Shown piece by piece: positions 1 to 5,581 of a stretch of DNA of 5,581 bases. The translations under genes were made by a program, and so were the position numbers. The stretch spans positions 1-5,581 of the forward strand of contig CAJTRE010000065.1 of NCBI GenBank assembly GCA_910578495.1, given 5' to 3'. The notes beneath the pieces are model-generated. The model was not told where the DNA came from. It worked only from the letters and a program-made list of their open reading frames with translations, and did no database searches. The stretch's first letter is position 1. Every line of letters starts with the position of its first letter. The stretch is from an uncultured Dorea sp. GTDB lineage: Bacteria; Bacillota; Clostridia; Lachnospirales; Lachnospiraceae.

Positions 1-291
1 GGTGACAGTCTTGGGAAAATATCCGATGCACTGTTCTTGATGGATATTCCCTCACCTACTGGAAAGGAAATCTGGAGTAAAGAAACCATTTCGAAAATTC
101 TTAGCAATGAAAAATACGCCGGAGATGTTATTTTGGGTAAAACCCAGGTTAAAAATGGTATACAAGTCAAAACCATTGATCTTCCAACCAAGACTACTTT
201 AACGAATCATCATCCGGCAATCATTTCAAAGGAACTGTTCGATTCCGTTCAAAAAGAAAAAAGCCGCAGGCATCGTTCGCGCGAGAGATAG
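1..291 (+). CDS. Large serine recombinase, C-terminal part (5' end outside window)
   Basis: The reading frame is open from the first base, so this is the end of a longer gene. The TTG at 37 is not a credible start because homology continues upstream of it. The visible 96 residues match the end of the 'recombinase' domain (PF07508 type) that follows the catalytic domain in large serine recombinases: a helix ending in IPSPTGKEIWSKETI, then ILSNEKYAGDVILGKTQ, then HHPAIISKELFDSVQ. Such enzymes integrate or excise mobile elements by a phosphoserine mechanism. The protein ends about 14 residues after the HHPAII motif in a basic tail (KSRRHRSRER), so no zinc ribbon or C-terminal coiled coil follows, which is short for the family. 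The catalytic serine lies outside the window, so activity cannot be judged. It is a paralogue of the next gene, lies immediately upstream of it in the same orientation and is probably co-transcribed with it. Confidence 0.85.
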   Translation, partial: GDSLGKISDALFLMDIPSPTGKEIWSKETISKILSNEKYAGDVILGKTQVKNGIQVKTIDLPTKTTLTNHHPAIISKELFDSVQKEKSRRHRSRER

Positions 292-297
292 AAAAAT

Positions 298-1173
298 GTG
301 AAAAGGGGCCGTATGGGTACTACCAGAATTATCCCTCCCAAAGCCAATTTCCCATCCAAATTAAAGGTGGCAGCATATTGCCGGGTCAGCACCAACGCCG
401 CTGAACAACTATCAAGTTTGGCAATGCAGGAACAATATTACGAGAAGCATATTAAGCAAAACCCAGACTGGATTTTTGCGGGAGTATATTCCGACGTTGG
501 CAGTGGAACGAGGATAAAGGGGAGGAGCAGATTTAAAGCTCTGCTTTCTGCCTGTCGGCGCGGCAAGGTGGATATGATCCTCACGAAATCGGCCCACCGT
601 TTCGCACGCAATACAGTAGACGCTTTGAAAACGATTCGGATGTTGAGACACCGGAATGTTGATATTCATTTTGAGCGCGAGAATATCCATTCTCGCTATG
701 AAAGCTCCGAGTTTATGCTGATGCTGATTTGTGCCCTGGCACAGGATGAAAGCTACTCCAAAAGCAAGGATATCAAATGGGGTTTGCGCAAATCATTTCA
801 GAACCCAGACTCCAAATACTATCAGCGAATATGCTACGGATATACCCATGATCAGGAAGGTAAGCTCATTATTCATGGGGAGCAGGCTGAAATTGTTCGA
901 TTGATTTATGAGATGTCCGCATCAGGAGTCAGCCTTGCAAGGATATCTGTGCATTTGGAGGATATGGGGATTCCTTCGCCAAGAGGAAAGGAAGTCTGGA
1001 GTAAAGAAACCTTGCGGAAAATACTCAATAATGAGAAGTACATGGGCAGTGTAACCCTGCAAAAGACATTTGTCGAAAACTATCTGGAGCATAAGCAGAT
1101 TAAAAATAGAGGGCAGTTAGATATGTTTCAAGCGGCCTATCATCATGAGCCCATCATTTGTATAGATAGCTAA
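298..1173 (+). CDS. Large serine recombinase, C-terminally truncated
   Basis: This is a resolvase/invertase-type serine recombinase acting on DNA in the cytoplasm. Numbering from the GTG at 298, the catalytic domain holds VAAYCRVST with the nucleophile Ser31, YSDVGSGT, and the arginine motif HRFARNT (Arg101, Arg104). The recombinase domain follows at about residues 170-270 (YGYTHDQEGK, then IPSPRGKEVWSKETL, then ILNNEKYMGS). The start is uncertain. GTG 298 gives 291 aa, but ATG 313 (MGTTRIIPPKAN) has AAGGGG at 303-308 just upstream and looks equally good or better. Family members are usually about 450-550 aa, with a zinc ribbon and coiled coil after the HHEPII motif. Here homology ends at HHEPII (about 1157) and four unrelated residues precede the TAA, so the DNA-binding C-terminus is missing. 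It is probably a remnant broken by arrival of the downstream block, although the catalytic core could still fold. Confidence 0.85.
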   Translation: MKRGRMGTTRIIPPKANFPSKLKVAAYCRVSTNAAEQLSSLAMQEQYYEKHIKQNPDWIFAGVYSDVGSGTRIKGRSRFKALLSACRRGKVDMILTKSAHRFARNTVDALKTIRMLRHRNVDIHFERENIHSRYESSEFMLMLICALAQDESYSKSKDIKWGLRKSFQNPDSKYYQRICYGYTHDQEGKLIIHGEQAEIVRLIYEMSASGVSLARISVHLEDMGIPSPRGKEVWSKETLRKILNNEKYMGSVTLQKTFVENYLEHKQIKNRGQLDMFQAAYHHEPIICIDS

Positions 1174-1186
1174 TAGAGATTATTAC
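1158..1186 (+). promoter_or_regulatory. Weak candidate sigma-A-type promoter for the gaj operon
   Basis: TTGTAT (1158-1163) and TATTAC (1181-1186) are separated by 17 bases. They match the -35 and -10 consensus at 3/6 and 4/6 positions. The pair lies just past the point where recombinase homology ends and about 55 bases before the chosen gajA start. The region is AT-rich, so chance matches are easy. A second, still weaker possibility is TTAAAT at 1207-1212 as a -10 box. Read-through from the recombinase genes is an alternative source of transcription. This is inference from spacing and consensus only. Confidence 0.25.
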
Positions 1187-1216
1187 ATTTCCTTTCAAAG
1201 TCATTGTTAAATATTT

Positions 1217-1226
1217 ATGGTCTATA
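1217..1226 (+). repeat. Left copy of 10-bp inverted repeat flanking the gaj operon
   Basis: ATGGTCTATA here is the exact reverse complement of TATAGACCAT at 5248-5257. The match does not extend at either end. This copy lies between the truncated recombinase and gajA, immediately next to the gajA Shine-Dalgarno sequence. Its partner lies at the far side of the operon terminator. A 10-base match between two spacers this short is unlikely but not impossible by chance. No family of terminal repeats is recognised. Confidence 0.5.
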
Positions 1227-1231
1227 GGGGG
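1226..1231 (+). promoter_or_regulatory. Shine-Dalgarno sequence that sets the gajA start
   Basis: AGGGGG lies 9 bases upstream of ATG 1241. The earlier in-frame ATG at 1217 has only AT-rich sequence before it and would add eight residues (MVYRGITR) ahead of the conserved N-terminus MRLIKIKLSNFRCFG. The site therefore supports 1241 as the start. Confidence 0.75.
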
Positions 1232-1240
1232 ATAACACGA

Positions 1241-3304
1241 ATGAGGCTTATTAAAATAAAATTGTCTAATTTCCGTTGCTTTGGGCCAGAGGAGCAGACA
1301 ATTCTTATTGATAACCTGACCGTTTTTATTGGGAATAACAGTGCAGGAAAAACGGCAGCGTTGTCTGCTTTGAACTGCATGTTCTCTGAGAACAGCAATG
1401 ACCGGCTTTTGCATAGGAGCGATTTTCATCTGCCCAAAGGGAAAAAGCCTGAAGAAATGGAAGAGCAGTCTTTATATGTTGAGGCGGTATTCCAATTTGA
1501 TGAATTGGAGCCTGAGGGGCAGGGTGGCGAATATGCTATACCTTATTTTTTCCAACACCTGGTCGTTGAAAACCCAGGCGAAGCACCTTGCCTCCGTATC
1601 CGATTAAGCGCAACATGGGAAAAAAGCAGTACTCTTGAGGGGTCTATTGACAGTCAGATTTGTTACATTACTTGCCCAGAGTCTGAAGAAATTCTTGAGG
1701 ATCATTGTGTGAGAGCTCAGCGGCATGATTTGGATAAAATACGTGTAATATATGTTCCCGCAGTTCGTGATCCATCAAAACAGTTAAAAAATGCTTCTGG
1801 CTCTTTGATGTACCAGATCATGAGCAGTATTAACTGGAGCGCTGAAACGAAAGACCATATAAAAACAAAAGTGCAGGAATTGAACACCCAGCTTGAACGA
1901 GAAAAGGGTGTTTCTATATTTGGAAATTCTATTGCAAAACAGTGGAAAGAATATGATTCAGACAACCGTTATTCTACTGCAAGCCTGAGATTCAGCGGTA
2001 CAGATATTGAAACATCCATTAGGAACACCGAGGTAGTATTTGAACCGACGGTTACAGGAAAAGAGTATACAATTGATCAGATGGGTGATGGCCTCCGCTC
2101 TCTCTTTTATATTTCCTTAGTTGACAGCGTGTTGGATGTTGAGGAGCAAATGCGGAAAGAAATCAAGTCAGACCCAGAAAACACCTCTTTCAACCGTAAG
2201 CCCCCCATTTTAACAATTGTAGCGTTAGAAGAGCCGGAAAACCACATTGCTCCACATTTGCTTGGTAAATTGGTAGGCAATCTACGAAGCATTGCAGGAA
2301 AACCACATGCACAGGCGATTATAACATCTCATTCTCCTGCTATCCTAAAAAGAATTGAACCTGAAAATCTTCGGTATTTCAGGCTCACAATTGATGGCGC
2401 TACATCAAAAGTTCGGGGAATCACTTTGCCTAGTGAAAAAACAGAGTCAGAGCAGTATAAATATATCAAAGAGGCTATTAGGGCTTACCCAGAACTATAT
2501 TTCGCAAAGTTAGTCATCCTCGGTGAAGGAGAAAGCGAGGAACTCATTTTACCGAAATTTTGGGAAGTTGTTCATGAAAACGTTGACCTTAGCGGTATTT
2601 CCATTGTTCCTTTAGGCGGCCGCCACGTGAATCACTTCTGGCGGCTTCTTCATGATTTGCAGATACCTTTTATAACACTTTTAGACCTTGACAGAGAACG
2701 GGACGGCGGTGGCTGGGGCCGCATAAAGTATGCGCTTACACAATTGTTGCAAATAGGGGCGGAAAGAGAAAGGCTGCTTGATACCACGAAAGGGATTATG
2801 TCTGACGATGACCTTGAACGCATGCATGACGGGAGTGTACTTGACACAGAAAATATGCAGGCTTGGATGAATCGTTTAGAGGAATATCACGTTTTTTTCT
2901 CCGCACCATTGGATATTGACTTTTTGATGTTGGAGCATATGGGAGACCAATATAAGAAAACGCTAGGAATGCGGGAAGGGCCTAGAATTACGATTGATGA
3001 AGATCAAGTCTATATCAAAGATTTCGAGACAACGGGTCAATGTCATCCCAAGTATGACGAGCGAATTGAAACAAGCATTCGGCAAACGCTAAAAGAACAT
3101 GGAGGTAATGGAGAAACTTATACAGATGAACAGAAGAAACTCATGATTTGGTATAGCTATTTCTTCTTGAACAGAGGAAAACCGGCTTCACATATTGCCG
3201 TCCTATCCTCTATGAGCGGAAATCAGCTGAAAGCGTCTATGCCGCCTGTGCTTTCGCGGCTGATCACAGTGGCTGAGCAGATGCTGAAAGGCGAAACTTC
3301 ATGA
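1241..3304 (+). CDS. gajA: Gabija protein GajA: OLD-family ATPase with TOPRIM endonuclease domain
   Basis: GajA is the DNA-cleaving subunit of Gabija. In the characterised system it nicks specific DNA and is inhibited by nucleotides until phage replication depletes them. This 687-residue protein has an SMC/OLD-type ATPase: N-terminal LSNFRCFG, Walker A GNNSAGKT (31-38, Lys37), signature-like QMGDGLRSL (280-288), Walker B ending LEEPENH (Glu330, Glu331) and an H-loop TSHSP (362-366). The TOPRIM nuclease follows: LGEGESEE with Glu429, LLDLDRERDGGGWGR with Asp482 and Asp484, PLDID with Asp558 and Asp560, and NRGKP with Lys647. All expected metal and catalytic residues are therefore present. ATG 1241 is chosen for its Shine-Dalgarno sequence; ATG 1217 would give 695 aa. 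The stop overlaps the gajB start by ATGA. It is about 110 residues longer than the B. cereus prototype (578 aa, as recalled). A lone OLD nuclease is the alternative, but the coupled UvrD-like partner makes Gabija the better call. Confidence 0.92.
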   Translation: MRLIKIKLSNFRCFGPEEQTILIDNLTVFIGNNSAGKTAALSALNCMFSENSNDRLLHRSDFHLPKGKKPEEMEEQSLYVEAVFQFDELEPEGQGGEYAIPYFFQHLVVENPGEAPCLRIRLSATWEKSSTLEGSIDSQICYITCPESEEILEDHCVRAQRHDLDKIRVIYVPAVRDPSKQLKNASGSLMYQIMSSINWSAETKDHIKTKVQELNTQLEREKGVSIFGNSIAKQWKEYDSDNRYSTASLRFSGTDIETSIRNTEVVFEPTVTGKEYTIDQMGDGLRSLFYISLVDSVLDVEEQMRKEIKSDPENTSFNRKPPILTIVALEEPENHIAPHLLGKLVGNLRSIAGKPHAQAIITSHSPAILKRIEPENLRYFRLTIDGATSKVRGITLPSEKTESEQYKYIKEAIRAYPELYFAKLVILGEGESEELILPKFWEVVHENVDLSGISIVPLGGRHVNHFWRLLHDLQIPFITLLDLDRERDGGGWGRIKYALTQLLQIGAERERLLDTTKGIMSDDDLERMHDGSVLDTENMQAWMNRLEEYHVFFSAPLDIDFLMLEHMGDQYKKTLGMREGPRITIDEDQVYIKDFETTGQCHPKYDERIETSIRQTLKEHGGNGETYTDEQKKLMIWYSYFFLNRGKPASHIAVLSSMSGNQLKASMPPVLSRLITVAEQMLKGETS
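3287..3304 (+). promoter_or_regulatory. gajB ribosome binding site and ATGA stop-start overlap
   Basis: AAAGG (3287-3291) lies 9 bases before ATG 3301, inside the last codons of gajA. The TGA of gajA (3302-3304) shares bases with the gajB ATG. This arrangement normally gives translational coupling, so the two subunits are probably made in a set ratio. Confidence 0.75.
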
Positions 3305-5169
3305 ATATTATTTCACCTGAAGAATGGATACCTTGTGATGGTGTTATCCTTGAACGTGCCGCAGACAAAGCGGTTCGCAGCGGTTCTCATGTGTTAGTGA
3401 TTGCTGGACCAGGTGCCGGAAAGACGGAACTATTAGCGCAAAAGGCTGCTTACCTGCTCCAAACAAATCAATGTAGAGATCCCCAGAGAATATTGGCCAT
3501 TAGTTTCAAAAAGGATGCTGCTCAAAATTTAAAAGAGCGTGTAGAACAGCGTTGTGGAATCGAAGCGGGGGGACGCTTTATATCCATGACTTATGATGCC
3601 TTCTCCAAAAGCTTGCTGGATCACTTCCTATACGCTTTACCTGCTACTCTTAGACCGCAGCCTGAGTATCAAATCAATGATGATGCCGTTATCGATGCGG
3701 CATTTAAAAAAGCGGGGTTTAAAAATCCTGAAGGGTTACGAGGGAGCAGACTAAAGAAATATTATGATGACTCTTTATCGGGTGTTACTTTGTCAATTGT
3801 TAAGCGCGGGTTTGCAGAGGCTGCATGGCCACTGCTTTTGAATGGGTTCGACCATCAGGCCCCCACTTTAACTTTCAAAATGATTAGTATACTGGCAATC
3901 TATCTCGTAAAAACAAACCCTTTTATTCAGCGGGCCCTGCATTTGACTTATTCTTATGTATTTTTAGACGAATTCCAAGACACAACGAGCCTCCAGTATG
4001 AGCTTATCCGGCAATGCTTTTTCGGCTCTTCTTCAAAAATAACAGCGGTAGGTGATAATAAGCAAAGAATCATGATTTGGGCCGGAGCCGACAAAGCTAT
4101 TTTCAATAAGTTTTTTAAAGAGCTTTCGCCTGAACCTGTGCGATTGATTATGAATCATCGTTCCGCACCAAGACTTGTTGCGTTACAAAGGACCATGTAT
4201 GATTCCTTGAATGAACAAGCTACACAAGTAGAAACTTCTAGCAAATGGAATCCGGCTGATGGGGATATTGATCTTCTCATTGCAGACAATGAGGAGTTGG
4301 AAGCACATGCAATTGCGGAGGATATTGCAAGTGAGATTTCAAATGGAGCTAAACCGAATGAGATTTGTATTTTATGTAAACAGCGGCCAATGGACTACTC
4401 TTCAGCTATTATTTCTGAACTAAAAACTCACAGGATTTCCGCTCGAATTGAAACTGAGTACCAAGATCTTGTCAAAGAGCCGATTATTGACTTGCTGATC
4501 AGAATGATCCTATGCGCTCTCAGCAAAAAACGGCCTCACGATTGGGAATATATTCAAAACTTTCTCGTGAGTTTGAATGGAATTGGCGCAAATCAAGTAC
4601 ATCAAGAATATGATCAAATGCAAGAGGCGCTAGCATCTCAAATGGAATGTTTGAAAACAGAATTAATAAAAGGCATGGATCAGATTTGTATATCCAATGT
4701 GCTAAATAGCTTGGTTGACTTTTTGGGCGCAGATAAAATAAAAGCTAACTTCCCTGAATATCGGCAGAGAAATCGCTTAGAAGAATTAATAGCCAAGTTT
4801 GAAGAGTTGTTCTGGGAAAGTTTGAATGAAGCAAACGGTGATTGGGAATTAGCTGTAGAAATCTTTCGGGGTTTCCATTCTGTCCCTATTATGACAATTC
4901 ACAAAAGCAAAGGGCTTGAATACTCTTCTATTTATTTTGTGGGTTTGGAAGATTCCGCCTTTTGGAGTTTTCGTACTCAGCCGGAGGAAGATCGATGTGC
5001 ATTTTTCGTAGCATTGTCACGAGCTAAAAGGTCGATCACCTTTACTTATTGTAAGCGAAGGAGAAATTTGAAATATCCTCAGCAAAGCCATCGAGATATT
5101 AATGAGTTTTTTAAGCTACTACAACAACCAGGGATGGCGAATATAAAAGAAGTCGTGGAACAAAAATAG
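3301..5169 (+). CDS. gajB: Gabija protein GajB: UvrD/Rep-like superfamily 1 DNA helicase
   Basis: GajB is the helicase/ATPase partner of GajA. In studied systems it is activated by DNA ends, hydrolyses nucleotides and assembles around a GajA core. This 622-residue protein shows the SF1A motifs in order: Walker A GPGAGKT (36-42, Lys41), Ia ISFKKDAAQNLKERV, Ib MTYDAFSKSLLD, II LDEFQD (Asp223-Asp227), III VGDNKQRIMIWAGA (Gln255), IV MNHRSAPRL (Arg287), V MTIHKSKGLEY (His534-Glu540) and VI ALSRAKR (Arg574). The ATPase site therefore looks intact. The usual Q-motif glutamine ahead of Walker A is not evident; the segment reads LERAADKAVRSG. The region between motifs IV and V (about 290-530) is shorter than in UvrD, as expected for a compact 2B domain. 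The B. cereus prototype is about 494 aa (as recalled), so this is a large form. The start is firm because of the Shine-Dalgarno sequence and the ATGA overlap with gajA. Confidence 0.92.
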   Translation: MNIISPEEWIPCDGVILERAADKAVRSGSHVLVIAGPGAGKTELLAQKAAYLLQTNQCRDPQRILAISFKKDAAQNLKERVEQRCGIEAGGRFISMTYDAFSKSLLDHFLYALPATLRPQPEYQINDDAVIDAAFKKAGFKNPEGLRGSRLKKYYDDSLSGVTLSIVKRGFAEAAWPLLLNGFDHQAPTLTFKMISILAIYLVKTNPFIQRALHLTYSYVFLDEFQDTTSLQYELIRQCFFGSSSKITAVGDNKQRIMIWAGADKAIFNKFFKELSPEPVRLIMNHRSAPRLVALQRTMYDSLNEQATQVETSSKWNPADGDIDLLIADNEELEAHAIAEDIASEISNGAKPNEICILCKQRPMDYSSAIISELKTHRISARIETEYQDLVKEPIIDLLIRMILCALSKKRPHDWEYIQNFLVSLNGIGANQVHQEYDQMQEALASQMECLKTELIKGMDQICISNVLNSLVDFLGADKIKANFPEYRQRNRLEELIAKFEELFWESLNEANGDWELAVEIFRGFHSVPIMTIHKSKGLEYSSIYFVGLEDSAFWSFRTQPEEDRCAFFVALSRAKRSITFTYCKRRRNLKYPQQSHRDINEFFKLLQQPGMANIKEVVEQK

Positions 5170-5191
5170 ATTATCTTCCAATATGGGTGCT

Positions 5192-5249
5192 TAAGCCAAG
5201 AGATGAGGACTGGAATGAATTTTGATTCCAGCCCTCATCTTTTGGCTTA
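5192..5249 (+). terminator. Strong hairpin, probable Rho-independent terminator of gajAB
   Basis: Two 25-base arms (5192-5216 and 5225-5249) pair at 23 Watson-Crick positions, plus one G-U wobble and one A-C mismatch, around an 8-base loop (GAATTTTG, 5217-5224). The core stem is GC-containing and its descending arm ends in CATCTTTT (5236-5243), which supplies a short T tract. It begins 22 bases after the gajB stop, as expected for an operon terminator. The stem continues through the T tract to 5249 because the opposite arm has matching A/G bases, so it may also work for transcription arriving from the right. Confidence 0.8.
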
Positions 5250-5257
5250 TAGACCAT
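5248..5257 (-). repeat. Right copy of 10-bp inverted repeat flanking the gaj operon
   Basis: TATAGACCAT here is the reverse complement of 1217-1226. It overlaps the outer end of the terminator hairpin by two bases. Its last two bases begin the ATG (5256) that opens the frame of the recombinase remnant to the right. Together with the left copy it encloses the Gabija operon and its terminator and nothing else. Confidence 0.5.
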
Positions 5258-5581
5258 GAGCCTTTTGCAATTTAGTATCTGCATCTTTTTCCCCCACACA
5301 AGGAATATCATAAATGAGTGGTACGCCAAGGACACCTCGAAGAAGATACGGGCGGTATTCCGCAATAAAGGTATGTCGGGCCAGCGGTTGGCAGTAAACG
5401 CCCCCTACGGCTATATAAAGGGCGAGGACGGGCATCTGTTGGTGGACGAGGAAACGGCTCCTGTGGTGGAGTTGATTTTCCAGTTATGTGTTGAGGGCAA
5501 CGGCCCCGGCAAGATTGCCCGGATGCTGAAGGAGCGGGAAATCCCGACGCCTGGGACAATCACGTTTCAGCGCACGGGCCA
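5256..5581 (+). pseudogene. TndX/TnpX-like large serine recombinase fragment, lacking its N-terminal domain
   Basis: The frame opens at ATG 5256 and runs off the right edge (108 codons visible). Recognisable homology starts only at about 5301 with RNIINEWYAKDTSKK, followed by IRAVFRNKGMSGQRL, APYGYIKGEDGHLLVDEE, VELIFQLCVEG, GPGKIARMLKE and IPTPGT. These belong to the linker after the catalytic domain and to the recombinase domain of TndX/TnpX-type enzymes, which move conjugative and mobilisable transposons in clostridia. The roughly 150 residues holding the catalytic serine are absent; about 15 unrelated residues (MSLLQFSICIFFPHT) take their place. There is no clear Shine-Dalgarno sequence before 5256. 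GC content is 58% over 5341-5580, well above the gaj genes, so this DNA has a different origin. It is probably an inactive remnant. It is not the missing end of the recombinase at 298-1173, because both carry the recombinase domain. Confidence 0.8.

Noticed and set aside
37..291. An independent small gene starting at TTG 37
   Set aside because: The frame is open to position 1 and the residues before 37 continue the recombinase homology, so this is part of a longer gene.
1217..1240. ATG 1217 as the gajA start (695 aa)
   Set aside because: No Shine-Dalgarno sequence precedes it, whereas AGGGGG at 1226-1231 is correctly placed for ATG 1241, where the conserved N-terminus begins.
1174..1240. A small RNA or riboswitch in the gajA leader
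   Set aside because: The spacer is only 67 bases, AT-rich, and shows no stable internal stem.
1154..1429. Minus-strand open frame of 91 codons across the recombinase-gajA spacer
   Set aside because: It lies antisense to the conserved gajA N-terminus including Walker A, has no recognisable product and no convincing ribosome site.
5192..5249. The long hairpin as a CRISPR repeat or transposon end
   Set aside because: It occurs once, has a short loop and a T tract, and lies just after a stop codon, all of which fit a terminator better.
5308..5559. Minus-strand open frame of 83 codons
   Set aside because: It is antisense to clear recombinase homology in GC-rich DNA and its proline/arginine-rich product resembles no protein family.
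298..5581. The left and right recombinases as two halves of one gene split by the Gabija block
   Set aside because: Both carry the recombinase domain (IPSP-type and IPTP-type segments), so they overlap in alignment, and they belong to different subtypes with different GC content.

Overview
The window reads as an accessory, mobile-element region of a Clostridia-type Firmicute. Three separate large serine recombinase genes or fragments flank a two-gene block that matches the Gabija anti-phage defence system. The Firmicute assignment rests on the recombinase subtypes (tandem 'recombinase family' genes and a TndX/TnpX-like fragment), purine-rich ribosome binding sites and a moderate-to-low GC content. 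The species cannot be named from this sequence.

Layout. Positions 1-291 are the C-terminal end of a large serine recombinase that continues past the left edge. A second, paralogous recombinase (about 298-1173) follows within a few bases. Its catalytic domain is intact, but the family homology stops abruptly near 1157 and the frame closes a few codons later. A 67-base AT-rich spacer (1174-1240) carries a weak candidate promoter and a good Shine-Dalgarno sequence. Next come gajA (1241-3304, OLD-family ATPase with TOPRIM nuclease, 687 aa) and gajB (3301-5169, UvrD-like SF1 helicase, 622 aa), overlapping by ATGA. A strong hairpin terminator (5192-5249) closes the operon. From about 5290-5300 to the right edge is the middle of a TndX/TnpX-type recombinase gene. 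It lacks its N-terminal catalytic domain and is visibly richer in GC (58% over 5341-5580, against roughly 40% in sampled lines of the gaj genes).

How the genes work together. In characterised Gabija systems GajA is a sequence-specific nicking endonuclease restrained by nucleotides. GajB is a helicase/ATPase that senses DNA termini and lowers nucleotide levels, and the two form one large complex. All the motifs needed for both activities are present here. Both proteins are longer than the best-studied Bacillus cereus pair, so this is best called a large-form Gabija.

The most interesting part beyond the defence genes is how the block is framed. The left recombinase loses homology just before it and the right recombinase gains homology just after it. 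The two are not halves of one gene. A perfect 10-base inverted repeat (1217-1226 and 5248-5257) and an 8-base direct repeat (1144-1151 and 5255-5262) bracket the operon. This looks like a defence cassette inserted into, or replacing part of, a serine-recombinase-rich mobile element.
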